DNA from: Neolentinus lepideus HHB14362 ss-1
Lineage: Eukaryota; Basidiomycota; Agaricomycetes; Gloeophyllales; Gloeophyllaceae
Direction of reading: 5' to 3'
NCBI GenBank assembly: GCA_001632425.1
Contig: KV425612.1
Span: 30,098 to 94,097 of the forward strand
DNA length: 64,000 nt
Made by a program: the position numbers and the translations under genes. Below are positions 32,501 to 45,391 of the stretch, one piece after another (position 1 is the stretch's first letter; the number at the start of each line of letters is the position of its first letter). Below the pieces are notes generated by a model. That model was not told where the DNA came from. It was given only the letters and a program-made list of their open reading frames with translations, and did not search any database.

Positions 32501-35098
32501 CGAGCTTTACATCGGGGCCGAAGTTCTCTAGTCCTCTTGCGAGGTTCTTCACTTTGGCTGTTGAGCAGGCGACTACTACTACTCAGCAGGCAGTTGCTGC
32601 TATGTCCCCTGCCACATTGCCCGGAGCCCAGTCCATGCCGTCCTCGTCCAAGTCTCCAATGGAACATGCTTTGGAGGCGCTATCGCATGTTCGAAGCTAT
32701 TATTCGACTCCATCAGCTGATGGCTGGACACTTGTTAGCGAGAAGGGTTTCCCCGTCTATCGTAAACTCATACCAGAGATCTCGACATCTATCCCAGTCC
32801 ATAAGGGCGAGAAGGTGATTGAAGGTGTCTCTGCGGAGGAGATGGCGGCGGTCATCACCAGCTACGGATGTCGCAAGCAGTGGGATGACAGATTCGACTC
32901 GGCCGCTGTCTTCGAAGAATACGGCGCTCGATGTCACACGGCGTTTCTCGTCACGAAGGGCGGTTTCCCATTTCGTGATAGAGGGTTCTATGTGGCCTCA
33001 GTTCTTGCTCGCAGTCGCCCTCGGGCGCCCATCTCGGCTTTGTCGCCACGTCGAAATTCCGGCATCGAAACTGAGCAGGAAACTCCAGCGACTGTGCTGT
33101 GTGTTACGACATCCTTCAGTGCTGATTCCGTAGCGTCGTTCTCGCCGGCGAAATACAACCCGTACAACCTCCCAATTGGCCGGTTCTTTATCGATGCATG
33201 GATACTGGAAACTTTGGATCCTTACACCGAAGAAAACTACGCTATTCCTTCAACGATGTGCACGCGTCTTGTTGCCGCAGACTACGCGGGCTCTATCCCT
33301 ACTGCTGTCAACTCTATGATCAATGGAATGCTGCCCAGGTCTATTCTTGCACTTGAAACCTATATGAAGGGGATCTCGCCGCTCCCTTTTACTCGAATGC
33401 CTCGAGCAGGTCTGTTCATCACCGACGAGAAGGACGATGAGCCCTTCAAGGAGAGCTCCTGGGCGGTCATGCGTCGGGACAGGAATCGGACGCTGATCAG
33501 CGCTGAGTATACTCCAAATGAGCTAGTGCACAGAAGTATGATCACAGTGTTGCTTAGCCCTCTCGTATCTTCGAGTGCAGGCAGCATCTCTGAAGACAAT
33601 ACGCCGAGGCCTAGTAGGATAAGCGGTAGTCCTCTGCCGGAGATCAAACACAGTTCACACAAGTCGGAAGACCTCACGCAGTCCAGTGCGACCTTGAGAG
33701 CTTCTACGGTGGCTGCATCCTCTCAAGATGGTTTGGGCTCTCGGGAGACACTCAGAGCTTCAAATTCTGCCTTCAATTTGAGGGGCACTGTTAAGGCACC
33801 CAGTGACTTCATACTCACTGAAATTGTTGTGGATTCCAAGACGTATCCTGAAGGTTATCACGTTCGACTGAAATCTAGTATCAGGGATCCGAAGAAGAAA
33901 TATGTCCCTAGGTTGCTAGACAACGAAGTTAGCCTCTCACAAGACGAGGTCGTCCCAGTCAAAACCACCGTCCATGTCTTACCACCCTCGCCTCTGCACT
34001 CTGCGGGCCTGAATGCCGAGCGTCCCCCGCAACATCTGGTCCGTTTGACCATCCCCACTGCCCAGTACCAGGTGTCAACAATACAAGATCCACTAACGGG
34101 CGAGACTCGTAGTGCCCCGCCCCAGCCTCAGTGGTTACTCGATCTCGAGGAGAAAGGTGCAGTCTGGATTGTCGAGATCCGTCCGGCGGGCGCTAGTGGT
34201 AAGCGCGACGGTATGACTGTGCTTGTGAACGACGCGAACGTGTCAATTGCAAGCGAGAAGGAGTCGCTGACGAGCCTGGGGAGAGATGAACTGCAGAATA
34301 CTCGCATTTCCAAGACGATTATGCTCGTCAGGTGAGCTCAGCTCTCACGTCCATATACGTAAACCGTTCTTATAGACTATCGCATGCAGAAGTCCCGAAG
34401 CAGGAGACCAGATCCCTGAAGAGCTTCGGCAACCGGTTGCGGTCTCGGAGCACTTGTATGAAGCTGCTATTCTGGAGTCATTAAACACTCCGGAGCAGAG
34501 TGACGGCCAAACAGGAGAAGTCAGTTCCATGCCGGAGGCCAACCAAGATACCGCTGGCAGCGCTAACGTGAGCTTCGGTGTTCAGAAACACGTGCGTGGG
34601 GAGCTCATGACATATATTGCGTCCTTGCAGATACCTCACGGGAATCCTGCACCGGAAGGTGACACACCGCTGCCTGCTGCAGGAGGGGGACTGCTAGGCT
34701 TCTTGAATTCTTATCCTAATCCGTTGGCGCGGTTCACTTCGTCAGCGTCGAGAGCGAGTCTGCCCGAGTCTCCATCGTCGAATTTGCTATCTGAGCTACC
34801 CAAGTGTCCTCCCGGAGGACTGGCTGAAGTCGAGAGGCCCCTGGCCCTCGCAACGCTGACAAGCACTGCAGGGCGGGTCTACCCACTGTCCACGGTACTG
34901 GCGGTCGCGCTCATCGCGTTCCTGTTAGGATCATTCCTGCGCTCGCTGTTGTCGCCAGCGGACTTCATCTATGTGGTGACGGACATGAAGGATGTAGACG
35001 AATCTACAGTTGGGTGGAGAGAGATTCGACGGCTGCTCGAGATCAAATACCTGATAGGAGGGTGGGACTTCCAGATCGCCGTTGTACGACGACATTGA
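29577..35098 (+). CDS. Multi-START-domain membrane-anchored protein, 1735 aa
   Basis: Exons 29577-29593, 29647-30045, 30093-30232, 30286-31242, 31293-31530, 31584-34331 and 34390-35098; the sum 5208 nt is exactly 1736 codons. Three START-like lipid-binding modules can be read. The first is at ~6-250 (LITPELRKEWDPAVEGAQLL, then NPRDAVTISRTF), the second at ~505-640 (RVYWDKQHEDALLLEDVNEL, NGRDSVLLRTVYKAP), the third at ~950-1120 (SAEEMAAVITSYGCRKQWDD, GFPFRDRGFYVASVLAR). One membrane span (STVLAVALIAFLLGSFLRSL, ~1665-1690) sits near the C terminus, followed by a ~45-residue tail. The topology suggests a tail-anchored lipid-transfer or lipid-sensing protein facing the cytosol, possibly at the ER or a contact site; this is inference. 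The first exon codes only five and two-thirds residues. Confidence 0.85.
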
Positions 35099-35658
35099 GT
35101 AGCCGGAGCGAGCTTGACGGTATTCTATACCTTAGTAATCTTAATATTCGCACCCGCATTTGCTGTCGATTTAGTAGTGGTTGTAGTACCTGTGTATCTA
35201 ATATGTATTGTGGCCCGAGGACGCGGGGAAACGGAGGTTTATCCGTTGGCGGGGGAACGCCACAGGAAGCTAAACTCAGCCCGCCGTTTGCCGCGTGTAA
35301 TTCATACGAGTCTCAGCGATTCCCAGCTGAGCTCCTCCAGTTGGCAGCTCTTCGGGTCGCCCTTCATCATCACCGTTCTTCCTTGCCTCCTCCGTCGCCG
35401 TTGCTGACGGCGCCGCCCACATCGGCTCATTGCCCAGCCTCAGTCCACGCAGCGAATACCGACTCCGACGCACAGCTCCCCGTATTTTTAGTCGACGTCC
35501 ACGTACCAAACTCTAAACAACCCCCGCTGTTATCTACCCGGTTCTCCTTGATTGAGCCCGCGCGGTCATTTGCAACGTTTACTTCGTGGAATACCCTCAG
35601 TCCTCCGCCATACACCTCAATTCCATACCCATTGTGATCTTGCTTCCGTAGTCTAGCT
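35099..35658. other. Intergenic
   Basis: 3' flank of the START gene and promoter of the LisH gene. Plus-strand ORFs overlap it but continue out-of-frame readings of the START gene's last exon. Confidence 0.5.
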
Positions 35659-38281
35659 ATGAGCTCTGCGACGCCGTCAGGCTCGTCGCGCCCATCTCAT
35701 CCCGATGCATCGCCTGATATCTCCCTGTCCTGGGAAGGGGAAAGGATGTCCGTCCTGCTACCTCTTCTTGTCTTCGTCCCACTGAGTCGTCGTCTGCCCA
35801 GGTTCAACATCTATATATACGATTATTGTACAAAGAGAGGCTTTAACAAGACAGCGAATGAGTTGAAGACTGAGGCCGAGTTGGGAGATGATGCCCATCC
35901 GCCGATAAACGCCAAGCAGGGCCTATTGTTCGAGTGCGTGACTACTTTCGACTCTCGGCTGCAGTGACTCGATCATGGCGCAGGTGGTGGAGCGTGTTTT
36001 GGCAGCTGTTTGGTGCAAAAAGTCAGGGGAATGGGTCCGAGGACGCTCTGCTATACACCCAGGTGCGTTGGGTGCTCCTTTGTCCCTTTACCTCCGTTCA
36101 TAGCTACGCGCATCGAAGCACCAACAACAGCAGGCTGCTCAGCGAGACCGAAGACCGTTGAATGTCAACCCTGCCTCACAACAGCCTCGAATGCAAAATG
36201 GTCAGCCCGCACCACGACCCCCAGTTACTCTCGTCCCCAACGGCGCCATGGCGAACGGCGTGGTCCCTGGGCCACTGCCAGGTGGTCAAGGACCTCAGTC
36301 AGGACCCTTTAATGGCGTCAACAATCAGATGAATGGTATGACGAACGGCACAACAGCCACCGCACCGTCGCCAGCCCAATCGGGCACATTCGCGCCCATG
36401 GTGCCCAATCCGCGACCCATGAATGCACAGCAACGTGGCCCTAATGGCATGGGCCCGTTCCAGTCTCCGACGATGGCGCACTCGCCGCAGAATCCCGGTC
36501 AGCAACATCCGTCTGGACCGATGAGCCAGCTAGGTACGCCTCAGATGGCCAACATGAACCGGGGCGGGATGCTACCGCCGAACGGTACCCAAGGCGGTAT
36601 GCCGAATTCTGCCCACCATACACCGCAGCCTTCCTTTCGTTCTCCCTCCCGACCTTCCACACCTGGGCAGAATTCCTTAGTGCATGCCAGTCCTTCTCTA
36701 GCGAATCGTCCTAACCCGGGCAACATGGCTGGCTCAGACATGCGTCAGGTTGAAGCTCTCAACAACGAGCTGCGAACGATCGCACCGCAATTGATGCATC
36801 AGATAAAGCAGGAGACTGGGCTGGCGGACAAGGATCCTCAGCAGTTCACCATGGAGGAGAAGGTAAACATCCTTTCAATGGTCGTCGGTTGCGCGGCACT
36901 GACGACTAGTTAGCAACGGATTATTCAAGTCCATCGGCAAAAGCGTATGCAGAAACCACCAGGGCAGCCGAATGCTGTGGCAGGTCCTTCTGGGACACCC
37001 ATGATGCCCCCGAATGCGCAGCGCATCCAGCCCAATCAGCAGCAGCAGCCTGGCCAGGGTCAAGGATTGGCTCCAGGACAGCAACGCTCAATCAAGCGCA
37101 ACAGTACATCACCCGCGGAAGAGGTACAGTGACACCTTATGCACACTAATGCGAGGCTAATGTCAGTGAATAACAGGATGCGATGCCGCGCACAGACTCT
37201 TCGCCGCCAGATCGGAAGAGAATCCGCCGTTCACCCAACCCAGAGCAGCAACAGCAAGGACACCAGCCCCAACAACAATCGCAGCCTATGGTGCCATTCA
37301 CCCATGCAGTCCCACAACCAGGTGGCCCTCCTGGTCCACATAACATGCCCAACGGCATGATGCGACCTCCGCAACTCGGCGGCCCGCCTCTGGGCAACTT
37401 TCCTGGTCAGCCTGGGATGCAGAACATGGGGAATAACCCGGGTATGAATATGGGCATGAGTCAGATGGGTGCGGGAGGGATGAGTGCTATGAGTCCTGGG
37501 ATGTTGAATCACCAAGGGCAGGGTGGGATGATGAATCCAGCGGTCAATCCGGTAAGTTTATGGCAAGCATGGTTGGATGGTTGAGGGCTCTTGTAATGTG
37601 TTATGGTTATAGCAGCAGGCATATGCATATAGGCAGTCGATGGCTAACCTGCACAAGAACGGTCTCCCGCCGGGAACGCTGAACATGCTTCCGAATCAGA
37701 ATACGGCTTCGCCACAGGCCAATGACGGTGGGTTCAACCCAGATGGCTCGCAACGACCACAGACCTTCCCTGGCGGTGTGCCGCAGAACCGCATGCCCGG
37801 TGCCAAGATGAGTGGTATGCCGCCGCCGCCTTCGCCAGCGATGAACGGCATGGCGAAGGGACCCCCGGGAGGACCCAAGCAAGAGCCAGGGAATGAACAA
37901 GGCTCTGCAAGCGGACCTACCAGTGGTTCGCCACGGAACGCAGCGGGGGGCATTGGCCAAGGGCAGAACCAGCAGCAATCGAACCAGGGGCAGCCGTCGA
38001 CGGCACCGCCTACGCCAGCTGGGAACGGTCTGACAACGCCTTCGCCAGCACAGATCATCAACTCGACAGCGCCGGGAATGAACACGTCGACGAATACTGC
38101 GGACTCGATTACTGCTAGCCTATTCGACGACAACTTCATGGCTGGGATGGGCGGCGTGAACGCGAGTTTTGGTGATCTCGACCCCACGCTCTTCGGGCTG
38201 CGGGAGACGGATATCAACTTCGAACGTGACTTTGGGCAGTGGTTCAACCCGGATGACGTCGGGTTGGACATACCGAAGTAG
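35659..38281 (+). CDS. LisH-domain transcriptional co-regulator (Flo8/SSBP-like), 765 aa
   Basis: Exons 35659-35747, 35802-35933, 35984-36062, 36119-36862, 36914-37123, 37177-37551 and 37613-38281 (2298 nt). The LisH module and its extension sit at the N terminus: RMFNIYIYDYCTKRGFNKTA, then AKQGLLFEWWSVFWQLFGAK. The remainder is Pro/Gln/Gly/Met/Asn-rich and disordered, with a helical segment (VEALNNELRTIAPQLMHQIK) and a conserved acidic-aromatic end (NFERDFGQWFNPDDVGLDIP). In yeasts, Flo8 drives adhesion and filament genes; animal relatives (SSBP) join Lim-domain complexes. Direct targets here cannot be read. The first intron must be spliced, since reading through it places a hydrophobic stretch inside the LisH. 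Confidence 0.88.
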
Positions 38282-40693
38282 GCCTGGGCGAGGGACTTCT
38301 GGAGCTTGCGCTTTGGTGGACGGTCTTTCTTTTCTCTCATCTGTCTAATCCTACTTTTTTCAGCTATTCCAGTCTTCTGCTACTTCCGTGTACCCTGTGA
38401 TCCCTGCTTCAGCGCTGATCTGCCCGTTTTAATTTTGGATGCGACTCGTCTTTGTTATTTATTCAAAAGGCTGGAATAGCCGCGCATTCTTAGCTAGTAT
38501 ATATTGCATAGTTTTACAGTTTCTACGTCGATATCGTCTTCCTCGCCAGTTCGCCTCTCTGCTCTGTTGTGCGGTTTCTGCCGTTGTTTGTTCTACTATA
38601 TCTTGTCACGCGTGTACAATGCTCTGAATTTTAATTTCTGGAAAGGACCGATATACATGTGACTTACATTCAGAGTGATTTGCAAGTCCGTGCTCCACGG
38701 ACTAAGATCAACTTTGGTCAGATTCGGGCTAGTGTCTGATTCCGTCGTTCGCCCGACCATCCTGGAGGGGAACTGATGCTCAGGCCGCGCACTGGGAGCG
38801 ATACGACCGGGTGGCAATTGACTACAGTCGACTCTCCCATAACCCATCTCTCTAACAACCCATACTCTGTTCTAACCCATACATTTTTGCGTCCACCAAG
38901 TTGGTTCCTAATTAATTTACGTGACAACCCATATCTCTGCAATACTCCATAACCCATGGCTTCTCAGCCAATCATAACCCATACATTTATATCATTTTGG
39001 GTAGAATTTACTATACTTGATGCAACAATAGACCAGAAATATTGGTTCTACAGCCAAAACTCATATGGTATGACACTTGGAAGGGAACGGATGCTGCTCG
39101 CAACCCTTCATGTCACCACATATCAGATGAGGAAGTCACGTGGATGAGCAAATCAGGGAGCTGGAATCAGTTCTTGATGCCAGATTACCAATTACTTTGC
39201 TCGAAACACGCGTTCATGGTATTATAGAACCTTCTAATAGTATTAATTCCTGTATATATATAATTTGCATTTTAATGATATTTCAATGACCTCTCTCGCA
39301 ACCCATACTCTGCAATAACCCATACTTTGGGACGTCCACGGACCCGTATGGGTTATGAGAGAGTCGACTGTATAGGTACAACTCCAACCCAGTCCGCTGT
39401 AGCGAGTGATCGTTACTCGGTCCGAGGCGAAATGCACTTTACGCACGACCCCCGGCGGGTGCCTGGGAGTGAGGGGCCCGAGGTAATACCTGGATTCTCC
39501 GTTGAGCAGGAGTCCTTGATGGTCTAACACCCTCTAAAACCTCAGGGTGGGATGCGCAGTTAAGTGGTAAGTCGGATCCATTCTTTAGTGTTCCTTTCCG
39601 TGTTGCATTGACTTTCCTAGTATTCTCAAATCCCAGGGGAGCGTATTATTCTGCACGCCATTATTCGGTCGATGTGGAGGCGTCGATTTATTGCACTAGT
39701 CCAGCACGATATTATGGATTTAATCGTGTGAGCACGTAATCATGCCTCGTCTTGCGCTGTTTTGAGCTCCTTGTCAATGTGCGGGATGCTGCGAAGATTC
39801 AAGGGCCTAGTCGTATCGTAATACATGGTGACCATAGAATTCTACTGTCGCATGGATATCGTTGCGCACCTCTAAAGTGTTATGTATAACTCCGCCGACG
39901 AACAACTGTACGAAGGACAGATTGCTGTATGGGTGTCCCTGTGCATGCTCCAATTGCTCGCCTATTCGGAGTCACTGAGACGTCACTAACAAGTCTATAC
40001 GAGCATGCATTTGCACCCTAACGATTCTCGGAGTCAACACTGTACTGACCCGTTAGTATTATTTTGACTATAGGACTCATAAAGGAATTTGATTACCCTG
40101 AACATTCGGTGCTTATGCCAGGCTCAATTGCACAGTCACGTCGCTGCCACAGAGCATTTGAGTGGTAATTGAATTAATTCTGAGCTTAAAGATACATTCA
40201 TACTTGTTGACCGAGGGACATTCGATATTAATGAGGAGTCGACGCATGTAACCCAAATCATGCATGAAGTCCGAAACTCAGTATCAATACGGCTTCAATC
40301 CTGATAGCACAGGCCACTCACGTCTCTTACACTCGTCTCGTTTTTCGTTAACGTTCTTCCCCTGACGGTTACCAAACGTGAAGTTCGTTGTGCGCGTGAA
40401 CCGTGGCGCCACGGCTGCGGTAAAGACGCCGAGCGGCTCAGGATTCTGTAATTAGACCTGGGGCATTGTAGCGGCCTGAGCGCTTGAGCGGCAACCAATA
40501 TTGTGTTCGTTCTGCTTGCTGTAGGAACTTTCTGCCTTCGCATCAACACACTCTTTTCTCTTTCTTTTTTCTGCTCAAGGTTCAAAGTATCGAGGTTATA
40601 CCCCCTGCAATCACCAAGTTACGACTCTGCACACGATTCATACATCGCCCAACGACCAAGTTTATATTCGTTACCTTATTGCTATTTTACTGC
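38282..40693. other. Intergenic 2.4 kb containing a MITE
   Basis: Apart from the 546-bp MITE at 38.8-39.4 kb, both strands lack conserved exons. A T-rich stretch (40550-40580) lies just before the next gene. Confidence 0.5.
38825..39370. mobile_element. Pogo-like MITE, 546 bp, TA target site
   Basis: Starts CAGTCGACTCTC and ends with the inverse GAGAGTCGACTG. The ~23-bp TIRs have one mismatch, and TA flanks both ends (38823-38824 and 39371-39372). CAGT termini and TA targets fit the pogo/Fot1 branch of Tc1/mariner. The interior has repeated AACCCATAC motifs, with a subterminal block near the left end (38857-38898) repeated in direct orientation at the right (39297-39340). No transposase ORF. 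Confidence 0.88.
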
Positions 40694-43594
40694 ATGGCTC
40701 AAGCTTTATTTGAAGATCACCCACTGAAGGAGTACCTCAGAGGTGTGTATCGCGTCGATGTGATCTAGAGATGATTCTCAAACCTATCAGAAATCGGGGA
40801 GGAGATGAATACCATGCCTGGCGGTAGCCCAGAGCTTGACGGAGCTTTGGACGAAGACACAGATGATGCAACTGGCGAAGAGAACGAAAATGAACAGGGA
40901 TGGATGCCGCTGCTCATGCAGAATGCATTCACGGTGAGCACTGGACGTTGGCAGAGGGTAGCATGATACCGACTCTAACGTATCTCAACACCTTGATGTG
41001 CATATAGCTCATCCAGGCCTTGTTATCTACCCTACATTCACCTCCCCAATCTCGCTTCGAGGAACAATTCAAGTACGATGTAATTTCTTCCAACCTGCTC
41101 TCTTCCTCCCTCCCTGCCCCAACTTCTACCCGCACGCACGCATATACCTCACCGCAAAACGCAATACATATTCCCGGTCATCTGTACTCCAGCCGGGAAA
41201 CCAGCATAGACGAATCGCCCTTTGGTGCCATCGACATCACCGATCCCCCGCCTACCTCTGCCTCTGCGCCTAATTCCGACTCTGCTACCGCTGCTGCTCT
41301 CAGCTCCGTCTACTTGCCACCCTTCTTGGCCGTGCTAGCCGCTGTTGTAGCTCTATGTGACTGGCACGGCACTGCCATTCTATTGCTCTCGTCTGCACTG
41401 TACTTCACCTATGGAGGTTGCCAAACTGCCTCCAAGTCTCGTCAAGACCCTAGTTCAATCGTATGTCGACCCGGGCTACTTTGTTTCCGTGCTCATAGTA
41501 TTATTACAGGCTTTAGATATGTTGCACGAATTAATACACGCAGGAAACGTATGGGACTCGACAGTGAATGAAACCTTCAACCTCGTCGAGCTCGACGAAA
41601 AGAGATACGAGAACAGGTAACGCGAAATTCACTCGACGCCCGCGCATACACTGACTTGGATGCCTTCGTAAAGTGCCTATTGCAGTCCTGCATCCCCCTC
41701 CAGCCCAACCTCGCCTTTACGCATATCCTTGCAGACGACTCTGCACACTACCACTACGCAGTGTGATAACATTCGGCACTTATTTTCTGCACTTACATGC
41801 CCTACCTCGCTCTCGCAACTATCGGAGATGTATGCGCCCCCATCGCCGTCCGCGTCGCCACTCAGACAAACCTTCACGGGCTCATCTTCGGGCCGGCCAT
41901 CCTCATTTCCCGACCGGTCGTTGAGGCCGGGAAAGAAATCAGAGATTGACGAGAAAGAGCAGAAACGCGCGACGTGGAATGGATCGTACACTTCGCTCGC
42001 TTTCTCGGGTAAGGACAGGAGGAAAGAGAAGAGGCGGTCAGATCTGGCTGCGATCTTGCAGCCTCCTATAAGTGTGCCCGCCACGCCTGAGTTGTCAGAG
42101 GTGGTGGAAGAAGATGCTTGTGAGAGCGCTCAGGAACTCAATGCTGAGGCTGATGGGGAGGCAGATCTTTCAGACGAGTATTTTGGTAAGGACGCCCTCG
42201 GTTTGAGGCGGAGGCAAAGGGTCAGAGGGCTTGACTCCGTGCTTGGAATGTCGACTCCACCTCCATCTGCACCGCCCTCACCTTTATCTCACCGATATCA
42301 AACCCGGCACCGGACACAGTCGCTCACCAAGCGCCGTTCAATGGCCAGCTTGTCCTCTCCATTCTCGACTGGCTCGCGGTACACGCTTCTCCCAGCTGCC
42401 CGTCATCCGCTGTCTCTGTCATCTATTCAAAATTCGCTCCAGAGCGCACTCGCTGCGAAACGCTATGCGTGCTCGTACTTGCTTGCATTACGATTTAAAG
42501 ACGAGGATCAAGCGTACTGGGAGGATGTTAAGAGCGTGGTGAGCCTGCTGAAGAGCACGTTCGAGGACGCGAGTGAGAGACTTGGGGAGGCGCTGCAGGA
42601 GGCATGCGAGAGGCGGGCGAGGGACGGTAGTATGACACCCCTCAGCGAGCACTCCCGTGTCGTGAGTCTGGAGGCCACTGGGAAAACGCGTGTGCAAGCG
42701 GAGAAAGAGCGAACCGCGATGGTCGTGGGGGACCTCCTGGCGGTTCCGTCATATGCGCCGATGCCCAGCCAGCTGACAAGATTTGCGGCACATGTGGACA
42801 CGATTTCGACTGCATTGAGTGATGCCAGGGAGCACTTGGAGGAATGCATGGTCTCGCTTCGGTCTGTAGGGCCTCAGATCCACAGTGAAGAGGAAGATGT
42901 GCAAGTGTCCGGACAAACGCCGCCGGCGCTGGAGGCTTATGAGCGACTGAGGCGGGAGCTTGGACTTGCTCTGCGGGAATGCGAACGCGGTCGCGAGCGC
43001 CTGCTCGATATCCTTGCGCCGCCTCGTGCGGCACATGCAGAAGAAAGCGATGAGGCTGATGACATGCCCGCTCTTGGACCCGACGTTGGAAGTGATGACT
43101 CGGACAAACACAATTCGATGACGCCCTTGGTGCCTTTAGGGTCTGCAGAGCTCGTTGCAGTAGTTGATCCTGAGACGCTAGGGAAAGAAGATGCTCTAGA
43201 CGACGTGACTTCGCATTTACTCCTTGGGACCTCCTCGCAGCATCTCCCTCCACCTGGGATTGAACAGGTGTTTGAGAGTGATGTGGTGGAGCGGGTGCCG
43301 TTCACCAGAGAGAGGTCGAAGCTCTCGAGAGAAGAACGGATACGACTGATGAAGGAGCGTCGGGAGAAGACAGGGAGTCTACGTCTCAGTACTTCGATTA
43401 TCAGTGAATCGGAATCGTCGCCGCCCGTTGAACGGTGGGGCCCGGGAGGTGATGTTGTCCAGGAGCTGAAGGATGTCATCTGGCAGGTTGGGGAGAAGCG
43501 GCGGAAGATCAGCGAGGGACACAGGTCATCGCCCAGTCTACCGGAAGCACCCCCTACTCCAGAGCATGACGAGGAGATACGGACGTTGTCGTAA
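40694..43594 (+). CDS. Vezatin/Inp2-like myosin-binding membrane protein, ~890 aa
   Basis: Exons 40694-40742, 40791-40933, 41008-41416 (or 41346), 41454 (or 41417)-41616 and 41674-43594. Both splice choices keep frame (894 or 883 aa). The longer keeps a membrane segment (YLPPFLAVLAAVVAL..., AILLLSSALYFTYG) but uses a 37-nt intron; the shorter removes half of it. The start MAQALFEDHPLKEYLR is Met at 40694. The large C-terminal part is soluble and helical, with blocks such as SLSSIQNSLQSALAAKRYAC, TRFAAHVDTISTALSDAREH and FTRERSKLSREERIRLMKER. The layout (N-terminal membrane hairpin, long helical cytosolic part, LSREERIxLMK motif) resembles fungal vezatin-family proteins, which include Inp2, the peroxisomal receptor for class V myosin. 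Peroxisome location is inference. Confidence 0.6.
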
Positions 43595-44387
43595 TTTCAT
43601 GGGGTTTACTCGTGCTACGTGTCGTATAATTATTCGCTATTCTTACGCTGTACTTATTGCCGCTGCATAATCATATGGCTGAACGCCTACCGTGGATCTT
43701 AGCTGTGGTTGATGAAGCTCAGTTCATCGTGAAAACAGCGTTTCTCGTAATATGTATATGAAGGCGGCCAGTACAGGTAGATTGTAAGCTGTCTTCGTAT
43801 ACTACTCTCCAAGGTGTTAGTGTCCAAGCGGAAGGCCAATTTGCCTTTGCATGAGGCAAGCCAGATCAGCCCCAAAGATACGGCCTGAGCAAGTTAGCCG
43901 TGACTTCGTCTAAATTCCTGGAAAATCAAACATGGCACAGTGGGCTATCAAATGCAGCATCTCGCTACCGCCGATTTCAGACCCAGGTGGTCTTCAGGAC
44001 CGACGGGCAGCGGCTACCCCTCGCTAGTTCAAGCCCCGTCCACGAGTGTATCGCCGAGATCGTCAGCATAAACGCAAAGGCCTCGCTCCCATCTTCGAGC
44101 GAGTGCCTCGCACGGAAGTGAAGATCCACCTGCTGTGTGAGTACTTGAATATCCACGGGTAGTAGGACTTCAGTATCCCGTTGATCATTCACGAGCTCAA
44201 CATAAAGCCATTACATTTCGTGTCGTGCAAGCGGATTTCCTTACAAATGAAAGTGACGAAAGTCGATGAGCGGGAATCAATCCGAAGAACGTGACATCTA
44301 CTGAGGTCACGTGATCGTGACTGTCGCGCACCAAATACGACGCGGCTAATCTCGCTCAGCTGAAACTCAACTAAGCCCACAAACGAT
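43595..44387. other. Intergenic
   Basis: 793 bp between same-strand genes. A small hairpin (TTGCCT-N7-AGGCAA, near 43840-43860) is the only structure noticed. Confidence 0.5.
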
Positions 44388-45174
44388 ATGTCGACCCTAT
44401 CCAACCTCGTTTTTGGGAGAACCACACCGTCTCTTCCTCAATGCGATCCGCACCTCATGCCATTCCATATCTCGTACTCTGGTCCTGCACCGATCAACTC
44501 TTATTTCATGGTTAAGCCAGTCTTGAGTTCTTTCGGGGAAAGACCAAAGGATCCTGCTAGAGAAATTGCCAAAGCCGAAGTTGATAGTGCAGTGCAATAT
44601 GAAACGTTCGCAAGCAAGGACGTGGGTGGCCTGGACGTCGATCGCACGTCAGAAGTCGAGACGCTGCCAACTGCAAGTTCTTCGTCGACTTTAGTATCGG
44701 GCTCTAGCAGCACGACACTTGTAGAGAACACTGGTCAAGATCGCTACGTTTCTGCCTTCCGAGGACGCAGTGTGTATGGCCTCAAAGTAGCGTTACCGGA
44801 GGGGTACACCGGGATCCTCCTCCGTACACCAGACAAGTCCGACAAACGGAAGGCCAACGGGGAAGTCACATCAGTCTCTAGAAGTACGCGGAGAGGGAGA
44901 GACTCTCCAAGGAGCAGAGAAGACACCGATGAGGTTGACGAGGGGGAGATGTCACCATATCTCGACGAGCTCAATAACCGTGCGCTCACTGCCACACATA
45001 CCTTCCCCTTTTTCACATTGTGGCATCCTGATATCCCGGTCGATGAAGGCAAGGATGAGTTTTGGAGGTCGCTCAAAGAATGGACTGCTCTTAGTCACGA
45101 GGTGCGTTAACCCCTGTTGGACCACATTCAGCGCTTGATCGAACGACATCGTCTAGATTCATAGGGCAGATTGA
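44388..45174 (+). CDS. Ribonuclease H2 subunit C, ~243 aa
   Basis: Non-catalytic subunit C of RNase H2, which removes ribonucleotides and RNA:DNA hybrids in the nucleus. Family blocks: LMPFHISYSGPAPINSYFMV at the N terminus, AFRGRSVYGLKVALPEGYTG in the middle, and FTLWHPDIPVDEGKDEFWRS. Insertions of Ser/Arg-rich sequence separate them. The first exon (44388-45101) can run on to TAA at 45108-45110 (240 aa). Splicing at GAG|GTGCGT to CTAG|ATT gives HEIHRAD and a stop at 45172-45174 (243 aa). I favour the spliced form because the donor and acceptor are both good. Confidence 0.85.
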
Positions 45175-45391
45175 TATCCGGGCTTATAGTCGTACATATA
45201 GTATATATCACCTCTTCCAATGAACTTGTACAAGTCAGTGAATCCGCTATTAGCACTGCCCCTCGCAGATACCTCGGCATAATTCGTGAAAACAGTATCC
45301 ATAACAGTATCCACGTCTGATTTGTTGTGATTTGTTGCTTGCGCCTGCGACTGTCACTGGAACTGTCGTCAGCCTAAAACTGACTATTGCA

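Noticed and set aside
42508..43479. Long minus-strand ORFs under the vezatin-like gene
   Set aside because: Antisense shadows; the plus strand has the coherent protein.
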